Assembly (NCBI RefSeq): GCF_005877005.1
Contig: NZ_SSNH01000003.1
Span: 220,301 to 284,300 of the forward strand
Length of the DNA: 64,000 bases
Source: Sinomonas susongensis
Lineage (GTDB): Bacteria > Actinomycetota > Actinomycetes > Actinomycetales > Micrococcaceae
Direction of reading: 5' to 3'
Made by a program: the position numbers and the translations under genes. Under the pieces are notes generated by a model, which was given only the letters and a program-made list of their open reading frames with translations, was not told the DNA's origin and searched no databases. Shown here one piece after another: positions 1-8,596 of this stretch (within the stretch, counting starts at the first letter, position 1; every line of letters begins with the position of its first letter).

Positions 1-130
1 CGAGCTGCTCGATGTCCCGCCGGATCGTCATCTCGGAGACCGAGAGCGAGGCCGCAAGCTCGGCCACCCTGACCGCCTCGCGCTTCTCGAGTTCCGCCAC
101 GATGCGAGCGTGGCGCTCTGCTGCCAGCAC
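1..130 (-). CDS. DeoR-family transcriptional regulator, N-terminal fragment (runs off window start)
   Basis: Only the first 43 residues are inside the window. They form a classic DeoR N-terminal winged helix-turn-helix: an ERHARIVAEL opening, then VRVAELAASLSVSEMTIRRD, where the recognition helix ends in the family-typical T-I-R-R-D. The GTG start at 130 is preceded by AGGGGGAA, a good ribosome binding site. DeoR proteins usually repress sugar or nucleoside catabolic genes and respond to a sugar phosphate through a C-terminal domain that lies outside the window. It is divergent from an aldose 1-epimerase gene, which fits a sugar-utilisation role, but the ligand cannot be inferred. Confidence 0.85.
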   Translation of the reverse strand, partial: MLAAERHARIVAELEKREAVRVAELAASLSVSEMTIRRDIEQL

Positions 131-180
131 GGTTCCCCCTGCACTCTTTCAAGCTGCCGGCGGCTGACTCTGTCGGCGAA

Positions 181-222
181 GTCACAGCAACTCAACTTTT
201 CTAACAAAACATAACATTTCCC
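181..222. promoter_or_regulatory. A+T-rich divergent control region between the deoR-type gene and the epimerase
   Basis: About 40 bp here are strikingly A+T-rich for this chromosome, with near-repeats of ACAAAAC and ATAACAT. DeoR-type repressors commonly bind A/T-rich repeated sites in the divergent promoter next to their own gene, so this is the likely operator and promoter zone. No precise -35/-10 pair is assigned. Confidence 0.45.
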
Positions 223-288
223 GCGGGCGAAGGGAAGAGGCAGCTTCGTTGCGTCTCGCGCTCGCGGAGCGCGAGGGGAAGTCGGGGC

Positions 289-294
289 TAACGT
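289..294 (+). promoter_or_regulatory. -10 hexamer for the aldose 1-epimerase gene (near-leaderless)
   Basis: TAACGT ends 8 nt before the ATG at 303. A transcript starting 6-8 nt downstream would carry almost no 5' leader. This supports 303 rather than the in-frame TTG at 249 as the start. Confidence 0.45.
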
Positions 295-302
295 GGGGAA
301 CC

Positions 303-1235
303 ATGAGCGAACTCCGTCCCGCCATCACCCGTCGCACAGCAGCGACCGGACGCCAGTACCGCATTTCACGGGGTGGCAGCGCCGCCGTCGTCGTCGAACT
401 CGCGGCGGGGCTCCGCTCCTTCGAGGTCGACGGCGTTCAGCTCACCGAAACGTACGCCGACGACCAGATCCCGCCCGGCGCCGTCGGCATCACCCTGGCG
501 CCCTGGGCCAACCGCGTCGAGGATGGCCGGTGGACCCTGGAGGGGACTGTCCAGCAGCTCGACATCACGGAACCGTCGAAGAACAACGCGAGCCATGGGC
601 TGCTCCGCAACACGGGCTACGAGCTCCTCGAGCACGAAGGGGATCGGGTGGTCCTCGAGGGGACGGTCTTCCCACAGCACGGCTATCCGTTTCTGCTTCG
701 GCATCGCGTGGAGTACCGGATCGACGACGACGGCGGGCTGCGCGTGCGCCAGGCCCTCGCCAACGATTCCGAGCGCCCCGCGCCGTTCGTGCTGGGCGCC
801 CACCCCTACCTGCGGCTCGGCGACGTCGAGACCGGCGAGCTCCTGCTCACGGTGCGCGCCGGACACCGCCTCGTGACGGACGCGCGGCTCATCCCGCGCT
901 CGGCCGCTCCGGCGGCGGGGGAGTGGGACCTGTCCTCCCCACGCCGCGTCAGCACCCTCGACCTCGATGCGGCGTATACAGGCCTCGCCTTCGAGGACGG
1001 AGTGGCCCGAGCGACGCTCACGGCGCCGGACGGTCGCTCCGTGTGGCTCTGGCAGGACAATCGCTGCCCCTACACGCACGTGTTCGTGACGCGTCGTTTC
1101 CCGGGCCGCGAGGTGGCCGTCGCCCTCGAGCCCCAGACGGGGCCAGCCAACGCCTTCAACAGCGGGGAGAGCCTCGGCTGGGTACCTCCCGGCGGGGAGG
1201 CAGCCATGGAATGGGGGATCGGGGCCGCGCTCTGA
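303..1235 (+). CDS. Aldose 1-epimerase family protein (galactose mutarotase-like)
   Basis: A 310-residue protein with aldose 1-epimerase (GalM/YihR type) landmarks: SHGLLRN near residue 90, the conserved GAHPYLR near 170 and EPQTGPANAFNSGE near 280, which supplies the catalytic glutamate. The reaction interconverts alpha and beta anomers of aldoses in the cytoplasm. ATG at 303 is chosen because a -10 hexamer lies 8 nt upstream and MSELRPAITRR looks like a natural N terminus; a TTG 54 nt upstream is in frame. It is divergent from a DeoR regulator, so sugar-dependent control is plausible. Exact sugar specificity is unknown. Confidence 0.85.
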   Translation: MSELRPAITRRTAATGRQYRISRGGSAAVVVELAAGLRSFEVDGVQLTETYADDQIPPGAVGITLAPWANRVEDGRWTLEGTVQQLDITEPSKNNASHGLLRNTGYELLEHEGDRVVLEGTVFPQHGYPFLLRHRVEYRIDDDGGLRVRQALANDSERPAPFVLGAHPYLRLGDVETGELLLTVRAGHRLVTDARLIPRSAAPAAGEWDLSSPRRVSTLDLDAAYTGLAFEDGVARATLTAPDGRSVWLWQDNRCPYTHVFVTRRFPGREVAVALEPQTGPANAFNSGESLGWVPPGGEAAMEWGIGAAL

Positions 1236-1262
1236 GCGCAGGCGAGATGGCAGGATGGGCAG

Positions 1263-2462
1263 ATGGACGCCTCCGACGCACCCCGGACCGACGCCCCTGA
1301 CCGCTCCACGCTTACCCAAGGGCCAGCCACCCACCGCCGTGTGACCGACGCTGACCTGCCCTTCGCCCTGCGCATCGCCGCCGCGTGGTCGTGGCGGCTC
1401 GCGATCATCATCGCGGTCGTGAGCGCCGCGCTGTGGGGCCTCGCGCACCTCAGCTTCCTCGTGATCCCCGTCCTCGTGGCGGCCCTGCTCGCGGGCCTCC
1501 TCGGGCCCGTCGTCGTCTGGCTGCGCCGCGCCCACGTCCCGCGCGGCCTCGCCGTCGCCATCACCGAGCTCGGCTTCATCGGGGTGGTCGCGGGACTCCT
1601 GACACTCGTGGGCCGGCAGATCACGGCCGGCCTCGCCCAGCTGTGGGACCAAGCGCTCGCAGGCCTCGGCGAGGTGCAGAAGTGGCTCGCCGAGGGCCCG
1701 CTCCAGCTCACGGCCGCCCAGCTCCAGACCTACATCGACAACGGCAAGGACCTGCTCCAGAACAACCAGAGCGGCGTGCTCAATGGGGTCCTGAGCGTCG
1801 GAAGCTCCGCCGGCCACATCATCACGGGTGCGCTCATCGCCCTTTTCGTGCTCGTGTTCTTCCTGCTCGAGGGCGAACGCATCTGGACGTTCCTCGTCGG
1901 GCTCCTGCCGAGGAACGCACGGGCGGCGACCGACGGCGCCGGCCGGGCCGGGTGGGTCTCGCTCGTGAGCTACGTCCGCGTCCAGGTCCTCGTCGCGGCC
2001 GTGGACGCCGTCGGAATCGGTGTGGGGGCCGCGATCCTCGGCGTCCCGCTCGCGCTCCCACTCGGAATCCTCGTCTTCGTCTCGTCCTTCATCCCTGTGG
2101 TCGGTGCCCTCGTGAGCGGCGCGGTCGCCGTCCTGCTCGCACTGGTCGCGAACGGCCTCGTCAACGCCGTCGTCATGCTTGCTGTCGTCATTGCGGTGCA
2201 GCAGCTCGAGAGCCATGTCCTTCAGCCGCTCGTCATGGGGCGGGCCGTCGCCCTCCACCCGGTCGCGGTCGTCCTCAGCGTCGCCGCGGGCTCTTACCTG
2301 GCGGGCATCCCGGGAGCCCTGTTCGCGGTGCCCACCCTTGCCGTCGCAAACTCTGCGGTTCGCTTCATCTCGGCCCGGGCGTGGGAAACTGATAGGGCGC
2401 TGACTCTGCCGGAGGCCCCCTCCGAGAGTCCCCGCGCCGCAGAGACCCCCGAAAGCCCCTAG
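1263..2462 (+). CDS. AI-2E family transporter (membrane permease)
   Basis: A 399-residue integral membrane protein of the AI-2E/UPF0118 (YdiK, TqsA) family. Paired hydrophobic segments near residues 40-90 are followed by a soluble amphipathic stretch and then a C-terminal cluster of helices. The conserved PLGILVFVSSFIPVVGALVSG segment near 262-282 and the downstream LHPVAVVLSVAAGSYLAGIPGALFAVP region are family hallmarks. Members export small molecules or act as Na+/H+ antiporters; the substrate cannot be predicted. The 12-nt gap to ilvA suggests co-transcription. Confidence 0.85.
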   Translation: MDASDAPRTDAPDRSTLTQGPATHRRVTDADLPFALRIAAAWSWRLAIIIAVVSAALWGLAHLSFLVIPVLVAALLAGLLGPVVVWLRRAHVPRGLAVAITELGFIGVVAGLLTLVGRQITAGLAQLWDQALAGLGEVQKWLAEGPLQLTAAQLQTYIDNGKDLLQNNQSGVLNGVLSVGSSAGHIITGALIALFVLVFFLLEGERIWTFLVGLLPRNARAATDGAGRAGWVSLVSYVRVQVLVAAVDAVGIGVGAAILGVPLALPLGILVFVSSFIPVVGALVSGAVAVLLALVANGLVNAVVMLAVVIAVQQLESHVLQPLVMGRAVALHPVAVVLSVAAGSYLAGIPGALFAVPTLAVANSAVRFISARAWETDRALTLPEAPSESPRAAETPESP

Positions 2463-2473
2463 GAGCCGGACCC

Positions 2474-3727
2474 ATGAATGTCCTCTCGACCCTCGCTGTG
2501 ACGCTGGACGATGTCCTTGCCGCACAGGAGCTGCTCGGAGGCATTATTGCGAAGACCCCGATCGAAACGTCGAGGGCGCTTGGCCAGATGGTCGGGTCCG
2601 ACGTCTACTTCAAGTGCGAGAACCTCCAGCGGGCGGGCTCCTTCAAGGTGCGCGGCGCGTACGTGCGTATGGCCCGGCTGAGCGCGGAGGAGCGCCTTCT
2701 CGGCGTCGTCGCGGCCTCGGCGGGCAACCACGCGCAGGGCGTGGCCGTCGCGGCAAAGCGCCTGGGCATCAGGGCCCGCATCTACATGCCGCTCGGCGTG
2801 GCCCTCCCCAAGCTCCAGGCCACGCGGAGCCACGGAGCGGAAGTCGTCCTCCACGGCCACAACGTCGACGAGGCGCTCGCCGAGGCGAAGCGCTACGCCG
2901 AGGAGACGGGGGCCGTGTTCGTCCACCCGTTCGACAACGCCGACGTCGTCGCAGGGCAGGGCACCGTGGGGCTCGAGATCCTCGAGCAGATTCCCGACGT
3001 CGACACGATCCTCATGGGCGTTGGCGGCGGCGGCCTGCTCGCCGGCGTGGCCGTCGCAGTCAAGGCCCGGGCGGCGCAGCTGGGCCGGGACATCCGCGTG
3101 ATCGGCGTGCAGGCGGAGAACGCGGCAGCGTACCCGCCGTCGCTCGCCGCCGACGCCGTCGTGCCGCTCCAGAAGGTCGCCACGATGGCGGACGGCATCG
3201 CGGTCGGGCTGCCTGGCCAGATCCCGTTCAGCATCATCCGCGAACTCGTCGACGACGTGGTGACCGTGAGCGAGGACTCGCTGGCCCGCGCGCTCATCTT
3301 CCTCCTCGAGAGGGCCAAGCTCGTGGTCGAGCCGGCAGGCGCCGTCGGCGTCGCCGCGCTCATGGACGGCAAGCTCGCCGAGCTCGGCATCGACGCCAAG
3401 AAGACCGCAGTCATCCTCTCGGGCGGCAACATCGACCCGATGCTCATGCTCAAGGTGATCCAGCGCGGCCTCTCCGCCGCCGGCCGGTTCCTGACGGTGC
3501 GCATGATGCTCGACGACCGCCCTGGTTCGCTCGCCACCATCTCGCGGATCATCGCGGAGAACGACGCGAACGTCACGGGCGTCGACCACACCCGCGTGGG
3601 TGGGTCGATCGCCATGGGCGACGTCGCCATCACCATCGACATGGAGACGAAGGGCCACCAGCACTCGGACCAGGTCCTCGAGGCGCTGCGCGCGGAGGGC
3701 TTCCAGCCGGTCGTCATCCACGTCTGA
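2474..3727 (+). CDS. ilvA: Threonine ammonia-lyase (threonine deaminase), single ACT domain
   Basis: A 417-residue PLP enzyme converting threonine to 2-oxobutanoate and ammonia, the first committed step toward isoleucine. The fold-type II catalytic core contains the PLP lysine in GSFKVRGAY (K58), the SAGNHAQG phosphate/substrate loop near 82-90 and the GVGGGGLLAG glycine loop near 178-187. A single C-terminal ACT domain (about 335-417, VRMMLDDRPGSLATISRIIA) matches the shorter 'IlvA, ACT-like' form rather than the 500-residue E. coli biosynthetic enzyme. An AGGAG lies 8 nt before the ATG and overlaps the stop of the upstream transporter gene. Confidence 0.95.
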   Translation: MNVLSTLAVTLDDVLAAQELLGGIIAKTPIETSRALGQMVGSDVYFKCENLQRAGSFKVRGAYVRMARLSAEERLLGVVAASAGNHAQGVAVAAKRLGIRARIYMPLGVALPKLQATRSHGAEVVLHGHNVDEALAEAKRYAEETGAVFVHPFDNADVVAGQGTVGLEILEQIPDVDTILMGVGGGGLLAGVAVAVKARAAQLGRDIRVIGVQAENAAAYPPSLAADAVVPLQKVATMADGIAVGLPGQIPFSIIRELVDDVVTVSEDSLARALIFLLERAKLVVEPAGAVGVAALMDGKLAELGIDAKKTAVILSGGNIDPMLMLKVIQRGLSAAGRFLTVRMMLDDRPGSLATISRIIAENDANVTGVDHTRVGGSIAMGDVAITIDMETKGHQHSDQVLEALRAEGFQPVVIHV

Positions 3728-3770
3728 CAACCGCCGGCGGCACACGGACCAACAGGGGCAGCCGGACGCA

Positions 3771-3817
3771 GACGACGGCGGCGCCGCACCCATCGATGGG
3801 TCGGCGCCGCCGTCGTC
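3771..3817. terminator. Bidirectional terminator between convergent ilvA and greA
   Basis: Perfect 16-bp arms (3771-3786 and 3802-3817, GACGACGGCGGCGCCG and its complement) enclose ACCCATCGATGGGT, itself a palindrome, so the hairpin is nearly continuous. A short T-rich tail (GTT) follows on the + strand. It sits centrally between two converging genes. Confidence 0.8.
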
Positions 3818-3866
3818 GTTCTCCCTGGTGTTGCCGCCCGCGATGCCGTCGGGACGACGCTTGGAG

Positions 3867-4358
3867 TCAGCCCGCGTACGGGGTGGCCGAGATGATCTCG
3901 ACCTTGATCTCCTTGCCGTTCGGCGCGGTGTAGGAGAGCTTCTCGCCCTGCCTGTGCCCGATGATCGCCGCGCCGAGCGGGGACTTCTCGCTGAAGACGT
4001 CGATCTCCGCGTCGCCCGCGATCTCACGCGAACCGAGCAGGAAGCGTTCCTCCTCGCCCGCGATCTTGGCCACGACGAGCATGCCCGGTTCGACGACGCC
4101 GTCGTCAGCGGGCTTCTCGCCTACCTGCGCGTTGCGGAGGAGCTCCTGCAGCTGGCGGATGCGGGCCTCGATCTTGCCCTGCTCCTCCTTGGCCGCGTGG
4201 TAGCCGCCGTTCTCCTTGAGGTCGCCCTCCTGGCGGGCCGCCTCGATCCTCTCGACGATCTCGTGACGGCCGGCACCTGAGAGGTGGTCAAGCTCGGCCT
4301 TCAGGCGGTCGTACGCCTCCTGCGTGAGCCATGCGCCGCCATGGTGGGTGGTGGTCAT
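3867..4358 (-). CDS. greA: Transcription elongation factor GreA
   Basis: A 163-residue GreA. The N-terminal coiled coil has LTQEAYDRLKAELDHL and the basic-acidic hairpin tip around RIEAARQEGDLKENGGYHAAKEEQGKIEARI, which contains the acidic D/E pair that enters the RNA polymerase secondary channel. The C-terminal FKBP-like domain ends in SPLGAAIIGHRQGEKLSYTAP. GreA rescues backtracked polymerase by stimulating transcript cleavage. The ATG at 4358 is preceded by GGAGGAG; an upstream in-frame ATG at 4394 is rejected because of that site and family length (about 160). The order greA-DUF4307-mca is a conserved actinobacterial arrangement. Confidence 0.95.
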   Translation of the reverse strand: MTTTHHGGAWLTQEAYDRLKAELDHLSGAGRHEIVERIEAARQEGDLKENGGYHAAKEEQGKIEARIRQLQELLRNAQVGEKPADDGVVEPGMLVVAKIAGEEERFLLGSREIAGDAEIDVFSEKSPLGAAIIGHRQGEKLSYTAPNGKEIKVEIISATPYAG

Positions 4359-4488
4359 CTCGTCTCCTCCATCAATCCGTGCACATCCCTGCACGGCCTT
4401 CCATGCAAAGACCCCGCCGGAGCGCTGCCGCGGCGCCGGGTGGAGACCCGGTCCGCCTGCTGCACCGACGGGGCATTGGTATCACTCC

Positions 4489-4517
4489 ATTGTAGTGACC
4501 GAGCCAGACGATCCCAA
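4489..4517 (-). promoter_or_regulatory. Housekeeping-type promoter for greA
   Basis: On the minus strand TTGGGA (4517-4512) and TACAAT (4494-4489) are separated by 17 bp, the best consensus-like promoter in the window. The predicted start near 4482 gives a leader of about 120 nt ahead of greA. Confidence 0.65.
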
Positions 4518-4574
4518 GCTGGGAATGAGGCGCGTGTCACACTCCCCGAGGCTGCCGCTGGTCCTGTGGGCCGG

Positions 4575-5030
4575 TCAGGTGCCGGCGATCCAGCAGGAAT
4601 CGACCGAGACGGAGACGGCCTTGACCTGGGTGCGGAGCGCCACGTGCGCCTGCTGCGTCACCTCACCGGAGGCGCCCTGAACGGGCCCGAATTCCAGCTG
4701 CTTCCAGCCGACGACGCCGAACGAGCTGTCGAGCGCCTTCACCGTGCAGTAGGCCGTCTGGGAGGCTTCCTTCGTCACCTGGATGTCCTCGGTGGCGTGC
4801 CAGGCGTCCGGCGTCGTGAAGTTGACGTCCTTGAAGGAGACGGTCTGGCTGTTTCCGCTCCACGCGAACACCGCGACACCGATGATGACGACGACGAGCG
4901 CGATGGCGGACAGGATCAGCCCCGCGCGCTTGGACAGCCTGTGCCGGGGGGCGCCGTAGCGGTCGCCGTACCGAGCGCTCCCGCCGGGGGCGTGTCGCGA
5001 GTCGGCTGCTGCTCCGGGGCTTTGGGTCAC
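4575..5030 (-). CDS. DUF4307 domain membrane-anchored protein
   Basis: A 151-residue protein with a basic/polar N terminus, one transmembrane helix (about 37-57, AGLILSAIALVVVIIGVAVF) and an extracytoplasmic beta-rich domain (SGNSQTVSFKDVNF to the C terminus) with two cysteines (TAYCTVKA, VDSCWIAG) that could pair. This is the DUF4307 layout, and the gene sits between greA and mca as Rv1081c does. Its function is unknown. GTG at 5030 is 6 nt from a TAGAAT -10 hexamer, predicting a leaderless mRNA and a promoter overlapping that of divergent mca. Confidence 0.8.
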   Translation of the reverse strand: MTQSPGAAADSRHAPGGSARYGDRYGAPRHRLSKRAGLILSAIALVVVIIGVAVFAWSGNSQTVSFKDVNFTTPDAWHATEDIQVTKEASQTAYCTVKALDSSFGVVGWKQLEFGPVQGASGEVTQQAHVALRTQVKAVSVSVDSCWIAGT

Positions 5031-5035
5031 CCCAC

Positions 5036-5042
5036 TATTCTA
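5036..5042. promoter_or_regulatory. Overlapping divergent -10 elements driving DUF4307 and mca
   Basis: TATTCT (5036-5041, plus strand) and TAGAAT (5042-5037, minus strand) occupy the same 7 bp. The first lies 7 nt before the mca GTG (5049) and the second 6 nt before the DUF4307 GTG (5030). Only 18 bp separate the two coding regions, so both transcripts should be leaderless. Confidence 0.6.
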
Positions 5043-5048
5043 GGAGAC

Positions 5049-5954
5049 GTGTCTGTAGGTAACGAGCCGCTCCGTCTCCTCGCCGTCCACGCCCACCCGG
5101 ACGACGAGTCCAGCAAGGGCGCCCCCATGATGGCGAAGTACCTCGCCGAAGGCCACGAGGTCATGGTGGTGAGCTGCACGGACGGATCGCGAGGGGACAT
5201 CCAGAACCCCGCGCTGTTGGGCCACCCCCACGCGAGCCGTGACATGGCTGGCGTCCGGCGGCTCGAGATGGCCGAGGCGCAGCGCATCATCGGCATGCAG
5301 CACCGGTGGCTCGGCTTCACCGACTCGGGACTCCCCGAGGGCGATCCTCTGCCGCCGCTGCCGTGGGGCGCGTTCGCGACCTTCCCGCTTCACCAGGCCG
5401 CGGCGCCTCTTGTGCGGCTCGTGCGCGAGTTCCGGCCCCACGTCGTCGTCTCGTACGACGAGAACGGCGGCTACCCCCACCCGGACCACATCATGGCCCA
5501 CAGGGTCGCGGTCGAAGCATTCCGCGCGGCCCCGCTCGAGGACGAGTACCGGGACGCCGGGGAACCATGGGAGCCGTCGAAGCTCTACTACGACGTGCCC
5601 TTCAACGTCCGCAAGTACGAGTCCTTCCACCGGGCCCTGCTCGAGGCGGGGCTCGAATCCCCTTACGCGCGCTGGGTCGCCTCAGCCACCGAGGACGACG
5701 CCGAGGGCCACCACCCGTGGGCGGCGCGGCACCCTGTGACGAGCCAGGTCGAGTGCGGCGAGTACTTCGAGATCCGGGACCGCGCCCTCGCCGCGCACGC
5801 CTCGCAGGTGGACCCGGACGGTTCGTTCTTCGCCGTCTCCCTCGAGCTGCGGCAGCGCCTGTGGCCCTGGGAGGACTACTCCCTCATTTCGTCGTCCGTG
5901 GGCTACCCGCAGGACGGCGAGACTGAGACGGATCTCTTCGCCGGGCTGCGATAG
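5049..5954 (+). CDS. mca: Mycothiol S-conjugate amidase
   Basis: A 301-residue LmbE/PIG-L-like zinc hydrolase. It has the zinc-binding AHPDDE (H16-P-D-D19-E) and a second site YPHPDHIMAHR near residue 140-150. Mca cleaves S-conjugates of mycothiol to release mercapturic acids and GlcN-Ins, completing electrophile and drug detoxification in the cytoplasm. Length and the opening LRLLAVHAHPDDESSKG fit Mca better than MshB. The upstream frame stays open for hundreds of bases, but GTG at 5049 gives the family N terminus and sits 7 nt after a TATTCT -10 element, so leaderless initiation is likely; an AGGAG only 2 nt away is too close to act normally. Confidence 0.92.
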   Translation: MSVGNEPLRLLAVHAHPDDESSKGAPMMAKYLAEGHEVMVVSCTDGSRGDIQNPALLGHPHASRDMAGVRRLEMAEAQRIIGMQHRWLGFTDSGLPEGDPLPPLPWGAFATFPLHQAAAPLVRLVREFRPHVVVSYDENGGYPHPDHIMAHRVAVEAFRAAPLEDEYRDAGEPWEPSKLYYDVPFNVRKYESFHRALLEAGLESPYARWVASATEDDAEGHHPWAARHPVTSQVECGEYFEIRDRALAAHASQVDPDGSFFAVSLELRQRLWPWEDYSLISSSVGYPQDGETETDLFAGLR

Positions 5955-5964
5955 TTTCGCACGC

Positions 5965-5970
5965 TAAGAT
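5965..5970 (+). promoter_or_regulatory. -10 hexamer for the small membrane protein gene (leaderless)
   Basis: TAAGAT ends 6 nt before the GTG at 5977, so a transcript starting at the GTG is predicted. Confidence 0.55.
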
Positions 5971-5976
5971 TGTGGG

Positions 5977-6333
5977 GTGCATTCTCTGCTTCTGGCCCTC
6001 GCCGCCACGCCCAGCCCGACTGATTCGGGGACGCTCCGCCCGGGCCTGACGGACGACCAGATCACCCCGGGAATCTGGGGATTCCTGTCGACGGCGTTCA
6101 TCGTCGTCCTCATGCTGTTTCTCATCGTGGACATGGTGCGCCGCCTCCGGCGCGTCCGGTACCGGAGCCAGGTCGAGGAGGAGCGCGCTGCCGGCGAGAC
6201 TCCCGAGGGCCGCGGGGACGCAGACGAGGGCGACGGCGACGCGGACGAGGCTGCCGGTCCGGAGGCCCTCGGCGACGGCGCGAAGTCAGAGAACGGGTCT
6301 TCGGCCAGCCGGGGTCCCAAGGCCCCGCGCTAG
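5977..6333 (+). CDS. Small single-pass membrane protein, conserved next to mca
   Basis: A 118-residue protein with a short N-terminal segment (possible signal-like LLLALAATP), a strong transmembrane helix at about 33-50 (GFLSTAFIVVLMLFLIVDMV), a basic stop-transfer RRLRRVRYRSQ, and a highly acidic, probably disordered C-terminal tail (about 60-118, many D/E/G). A small membrane protein in this position follows mca in mycobacteria too (compare Rv1083). No function is known. The start is set by a TAAGAT hexamer 6 nt upstream. Confidence 0.7.
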   Translation: MHSLLLALAATPSPTDSGTLRPGLTDDQITPGIWGFLSTAFIVVLMLFLIVDMVRRLRRVRYRSQVEEERAAGETPEGRGDADEGDGDADEAAGPEALGDGAKSENGSSASRGPKAPR

Positions 6334-6424
6334 GTGCTCGCGACCGGCGCGGCCGGAGCGGGCGCACCGCCCGCCGGTTCGTGCAGGTGTGTAGCCGTCC
6401 CCTTTCCGGGGGAGACTCAGGGGT

Positions 6425-8590
6425 ATGGCGAATCGACTGGCCGGGAGCCCCTCGGCCTACCTCCGGCAGCATGCGGACAATCCCGTCGACTGGCAGCCTT
6501 ACGGCGACGAGGCATTTGCCGAGGCAGAGCGACGCGGCGTCCCACTCTTCATCTCGATCGGCTACGCCGCGTGCCACTGGTGCCACGTCATGGCCCACGA
6601 GTCCTTCGAGGACCGCGCAACGGCCGAGGTGCTCAACGAGCGGTTCGTGAGCATCAAGGTGGACCGCGAGGAGCGCCCGGACGTCGACGCCGTCTACATG
6701 GCGGCGTGCCAGGCCATGAGCGGCCAGGGCGGCTGGCCCCTGAGCATCTTCGCCCTGCCGGACGGCCGCGCGTTCTACGCCGGCACCTACTTCCCGCCGC
6801 TCCCGTACCCGGGACGCCCCAGCTTCCGCCAGATTCTCGACGCGGTCTGGGAGGCCTGGACCGAGCGCCGGGACGCCGTCGAGCAGCAGGCCGCCGCGCT
6901 CGCCGAGGGGCTGGGCGGGGTATTCTCCGCGCACCTACTCGACGTCGAGGCCCCCGCGGGGAGTGTTGAGCCTCAGACGCTCGAGGCGGCAGTCGCGGGA
7001 CTCGTGCGGACCGAGGATCCCGAACACGGCGGCTTCGGGGGCGCCCCCAAGTTCCCGCCGTCGCCCGTTCTCGAATTCCTCATCCGCCACGCTGTGGGAA
7101 CCTCCGCTGGAACGTCCCCTGACAGCGGCAGCGGCAGCGCCGACGTCGCGCGCGGCCTCGCGGGCCGCACGCTCGCGGCCATGTGCCGCTCGGCCCTCTT
7201 CGACGCCCTCGGCGGCGGGTTTGCCAGGTACTCCGTGACGGCGGACTGGTCTCTCCCGCACTACGAGAAGATGCTGTACGACAACGCTCAGCTGCTGCGG
7301 GTCCTCGCGCACTGGGTGCGCCTCGGAGGCTCGGCGGAGTTCCCGCTCGAGGAGGCACGTCGGGCCGCCGGGCTCACGGCGGACTTCCTCGTCCGCGAGC
7401 TCGGCCTTCCCGAGGGGGGCTTGGCGTCGTCCCTCGACGCCGACTCGGACCGCGATGGACGCAGCGTCGAGGGCGGCTACTACGTCTGGACGCGCCGGGA
7501 GCTCGGCGATGCCCTGGGCGCGGACAACTCGGACGACGCCGGGCGCCTTGCCTCGCTCTTTGGGCTCCCCAGCGGCGACCAACCCGAGAATGCCGCTCCC
7601 CTGCACGCGGGCCGCGAGCTCGGCCCCGAGGAGCGCGAACTCCTCGAACGGCACCGCGCTGCGCTCCTCGCCGCCCGGTCCCGCCGGACACCGCCCGGGC
7701 GGGACGACAAGGTGGTCGCTGGCTGGAACGGCCTCGCCGTCGCCGCCCTCGCGGACGCGGCGTGGGCCCTTGAGAGGCCCGAACTCCTCGACGAGGCGCG
7801 CCGCGCCGCGGAGCTCCTCGCAACCGTGCACTGGGACGGGGAGCGGCTCCTCCGCGTGTCCCACGCCGGCTCGGCAGCGGGGATCGAGGGCCTGCTCGCG
7901 GACTATGCGGGCTGCGCGGAGGGCGCCTTCGCGCTCTATGCGGCAACCGGGGAGGAGCGCTGGTACGCGTGGGCGGAGGAGCTCGTCACTGCCGCCACTG
8001 GGCGCTTCGTCGCGGATGGGCTGCTCTCGGACGAGGCAGTGGCCGGTGATGGGTCGGCCCGTGAAGCAGTGGCCGCTGATGGCTCCGGTGGAGCATCGGC
8101 TGGCGTACGTGCCGCTCTCGCCGGAGCGCGCACGCTCGATCCCCACGACACGGAGATTCCGAGCGGAGCCTCCTTGCTCGCCGGCGTCCTTCTGACCCAC
8201 GCTGCGTACAGCAGTTCCTCCGGCGACCGGGGGCTCGCATCCTCGATCCTCGCTGGCCTGCCACGTGTCCTCGCCCAGGGGCCTCGGGTGGCGGGCTGGC
8301 TCCTCGCCGTGGCCGAGGCCGCCCTCGCAGGCCCCCTCGAGATCGCCGTCGTCGGCGCCCCCGGCGAGGAACGACGCCGTCTGCTCGCCGCAGCGTGGGC
8401 AGCACCCAGCCCCGGGCTCGTGGTCGCCGCCGGGAAAGCCGTGGCCGAGGACTCACGCGTCCCGCTGCTCGCCGACCGGCCAGCAGGCCCGCATGGGTCG
8501 CCGCTCGCCTACGTGTGCCGGGACTTCGCCTGCCGGCTCCCGGTCAGCACGCCTGAGGAGCTGGTGGAACAGGTGCGTGCCGGAGGATGA
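6425..8590 (+). CDS. DUF255 thioredoxin-fold / glucosidase-like protein (YyaL/SSP411 family)
   Basis: A 721-residue YyaL-type protein. The N-terminal thioredoxin-like domain (about 1-165) carries an ACHWCHVM motif (C50-H-W-C53) in place of CxxC, then [11 protein letters not shown] and GQGGWPL. The remainder is an (alpha/alpha)6 barrel resembling N-acylglucosamine epimerases, with the conserved [28 protein letters not shown] near 270 and [14 protein letters not shown] near 425. The biochemical role is unresolved. The neighbourhood mca/DUF255/hemolysin III is conserved (compare Rv1084). A 30-nt duplication lies inside the gene near residues 537-554. Confidence 0.85.
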   Translation: MANRLAGSPSAYLRQHADNPVDWQPYGDEAFAEAERRGVPLFISIGYAACHWCHVMAHESFEDRATAEVLNERFVSIKVDREERPDVDAVYMAACQAMSGQGGWPLSIFALPDGRAFYAGTYFPPLPYPGRPSFRQILDAVWEAWTERRDAVEQQAAALAEGLGGVFSAHLLDVEAPAGSVEPQTLEAAVAGLVRTEDPEHGGFGGAPKFPPSPVLEFLIRHAVGTSAGTSPDSGSGSADVARGLAGRTLAAMCRSALFDALGGGFARYSVTADWSLPHYEKMLYDNAQLLRVLAHWVRLGGSAEFPLEEARRAAGLTADFLVRELGLPEGGLASSLDADSDRDGRSVEGGYYVWTRRELGDALGADNSDDAGRLASLFGLPSGDQPENAAPLHAGRELGPEERELLERHRAALLAARSRRTPPGRDDKVVAGWNGLAVAALADAAWALERPELLDEARRAAELLATVHWDGERLLRVSHAGSAAGIEGLLADYAGCAEGAFALYAATGEERWYAWAEELVTAATGRFVADGLLSDEAVAGDGSAREAVAADGSGGASAGVRAALAGARTLDPHDTEIPSGASLLAGVLLTHAAYSSSSGDRGLASSILAGLPRVLAQGPRVAGWLLAVAEAALAGPLEIAVVGAPGEERRRLLAAAWAAPSPGLVVAAGKAVAEDSRVPLLADRPAGPHGSPLAYVCRDFACRLPVSTPEELVEQVRAGG
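8033..8085 (+). repeat. In-frame 30-bp tandem duplication inside the DUF255 gene
   Basis: Two 23-bp near-copies (8033-8055 and 8063-8085), 30 bp apart, encode EAVAGDGS and EAVAADGS. They lie in a loop-like low-complexity insertion of the barrel domain. Confidence 0.7.
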
Positions 8591-8596
8591 CGGGTG

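Noticed and set aside
4284..5048. N-terminal extension of mca through the long upstream open frame
   Set aside because: The extension runs antisense through DUF4307 and has no family similarity; GTG 5049 gives the standard Mca N terminus.
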